Shown here in pieces: positions 5,094-5,672 of a stretch of DNA of 5,672 nt (positions within the stretch are counted from its first letter, which is position 1; each line of letters begins with the position of its first letter). The stretch lies in assembly GCA_910585815.1 (NCBI GenBank), contig CAJUFJ010000054.1:17655-23326 (forward strand), read 5' to 3'. The stretch comes from an uncultured Oscillospiraceae bacterium. Lineage in GTDB: Bacteria; Bacillota; Clostridia; Oscillospirales; Oscillospiraceae. Under the pieces are notes generated by a model, which ran no database searches, was not told where the DNA came from, and saw nothing but the letters and a program-made list of their open reading frames with translations. The translations under genes and the position numbers were made by a program.

Positions 5094-5672
5094 AAACCTG
5101 TCCAAGTCCTTCGGGGACCACCTGGTGCTGGACAACATCTCCGAGCACATCAGCCCGGGGGAGAAGGTGGTGGTGATCGGCCCCTCCGGGTCGGGTAAGT
5201 CCACCTTCCTGCGCTGTCTCAACCTGCTGGAGACCCCCACCGCCGGTACCATCACCTTTGAAAACACGGTCATCACCGACCCCAAGGTGAAGATTGACAA
5301 GGTCCGCCAGCAGATGGGTATGGTGTTCCAACACTTCAACCTCTTTCCCAATATGACCATCCGCAAAAACATCACTTTGGCCCCGGTGCGCACCGGTCTG
5401 ATGAAACAGGACGAAGCCGACGAGGTGGCCGCCGCCCTCCTCAAGCGGGTGGACCTGCTTGATAAGGCGGAGGCCTACCCCAACCAGCTGTCCGGCGGCC
5501 AGAAGCAGCGCATCGCCATCGTTCGGGCCCTGGCTATGAAGCCCAAGGTGATGCTCTTTGACGAGCCCACCTCCGCCCTGGACCCCGAGATGGTGGGCGA
5601 AGTGCTGGATGTGATGAAGGAGCTGGCCCAGGAGGGCATGACCATGGTGGTGGTCACCCACGAGATGGGCTT
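5080..5672 (+). CDS. Amino acid ABC transporter ATP-binding protein (partial, cut at right edge)
   Basis: The open frame runs from GTG 5080 to the window end: 197 codons, with no stop reached. The start lies inside the permease gene (14-nt overlap, different frame), 10 nt behind AAAGGAGG (5062-5069). No ATG fits, and the domain begins at once (IDVKNLSKSFGDHLVLDNIS). All ATPase motifs are intact: Walker A GPSGSGKST (34-42), Q-loop Gln84 in MVFQHFNLFPNMT, signature LSGGQ (137-141), Walker B VMLFDEP with Glu162, D-loop SALDPE (165-170) and H-loop His194. The sequence matches the GlnQ/HisP/ArtP-type polar amino acid importer class, usually about 240-250 aa, so some 45-50 residues lie outside the window. 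It powers uptake through the upstream permease with ligand from the lipoprotein. The overlap implies coupled translation. Substrate is not encoded in this subunit. Confidence 0.95.
   Translation, partial: MIDVKNLSKSFGDHLVLDNISEHISPGEKVVVIGPSGSGKSTFLRCLNLLETPTAGTITFENTVITDPKVKIDKVRQQMGMVFQHFNLFPNMTIRKNITLAPVRTGLMKQDEADEVAAALLKRVDLLDKAEAYPNQLSGGQKQRIAIVRALAMKPKVMLFDEPTSALDPEMVGEVLDVMKELAQEGMTMVVVTHEMG

Noticed and set aside
5038..5661. Minus-strand open frame of 207 aa opposite the ATPase gene
   Set aside because: It is a shadow of the ABC ATPase, whose Walker A, signature and Walker B motifs are all on the plus strand.

Overview
The window looks like chromosomal DNA of a GC-rich, low-GC-lineage Gram-positive gut bacterium. 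The likely group is Clostridia, Oscillospiraceae/Flavonifractor-like, but this is inference from style and not a database match. Supporting signs are a lipoteichoic acid synthase-type enzyme, a lipoprotein-anchored binding protein, strong AGGAGG-type ribosome binding sites, codons rich in G/C at third positions, and AT-rich intergenic promoters. No rRNA, tRNA, CRISPR array, transposase or phage integrase is visible.

Left part (1-1153, minus strand): a probable two-gene operon read leftwards from a promoter near 1074-1102. The first gene (225-1037) encodes a 270-aa uncharacterised protein with an HEXXH motif flanked by two CxxC pairs. The second (start at 191, running off the left edge) encodes a coiled-coil protein made of perfect EQRLDGV heptads, encoded by a 21-bp DNA tandem repeat.

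Middle (1154-2977, minus strand): a 607-aa membrane enzyme of the LtaS/alkaline-phosphatase-like phosphoglycerol transferase family, with five N-terminal membrane segments and an outside catalytic domain.

Intergenic region (2978-3380): about 400 bp between divergent genes. It holds the weak start region of the ltaS-like gene, a pyrimidine-rich stretch, and a near-consensus sigma-A promoter reading right. Two 12-bp direct repeats 21 bp apart overlap that promoter and match tandem ARG boxes (ArgR/AhrC operators).

Right part (3381-5672, plus strand): a polar amino acid ABC importer operon in the order binding lipoprotein, permease, ATPase. A strong RNA hairpin sits between binding protein and permease. 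The ATPase gene starts with GTG inside the end of the permease gene and is cut by the window edge at residue 197. The lipoprotein captures an amino acid outside the cell, the permease forms the membrane channel and the ATPase powers import. The ARG-box-like operator suggests arginine or a related basic amino acid as substrate, but this is inference.

Most of the window is ordinary. The parts worth a second look are the candidate ArgR operator and the HEXXH/CxxC plus heptad-repeat gene pair.
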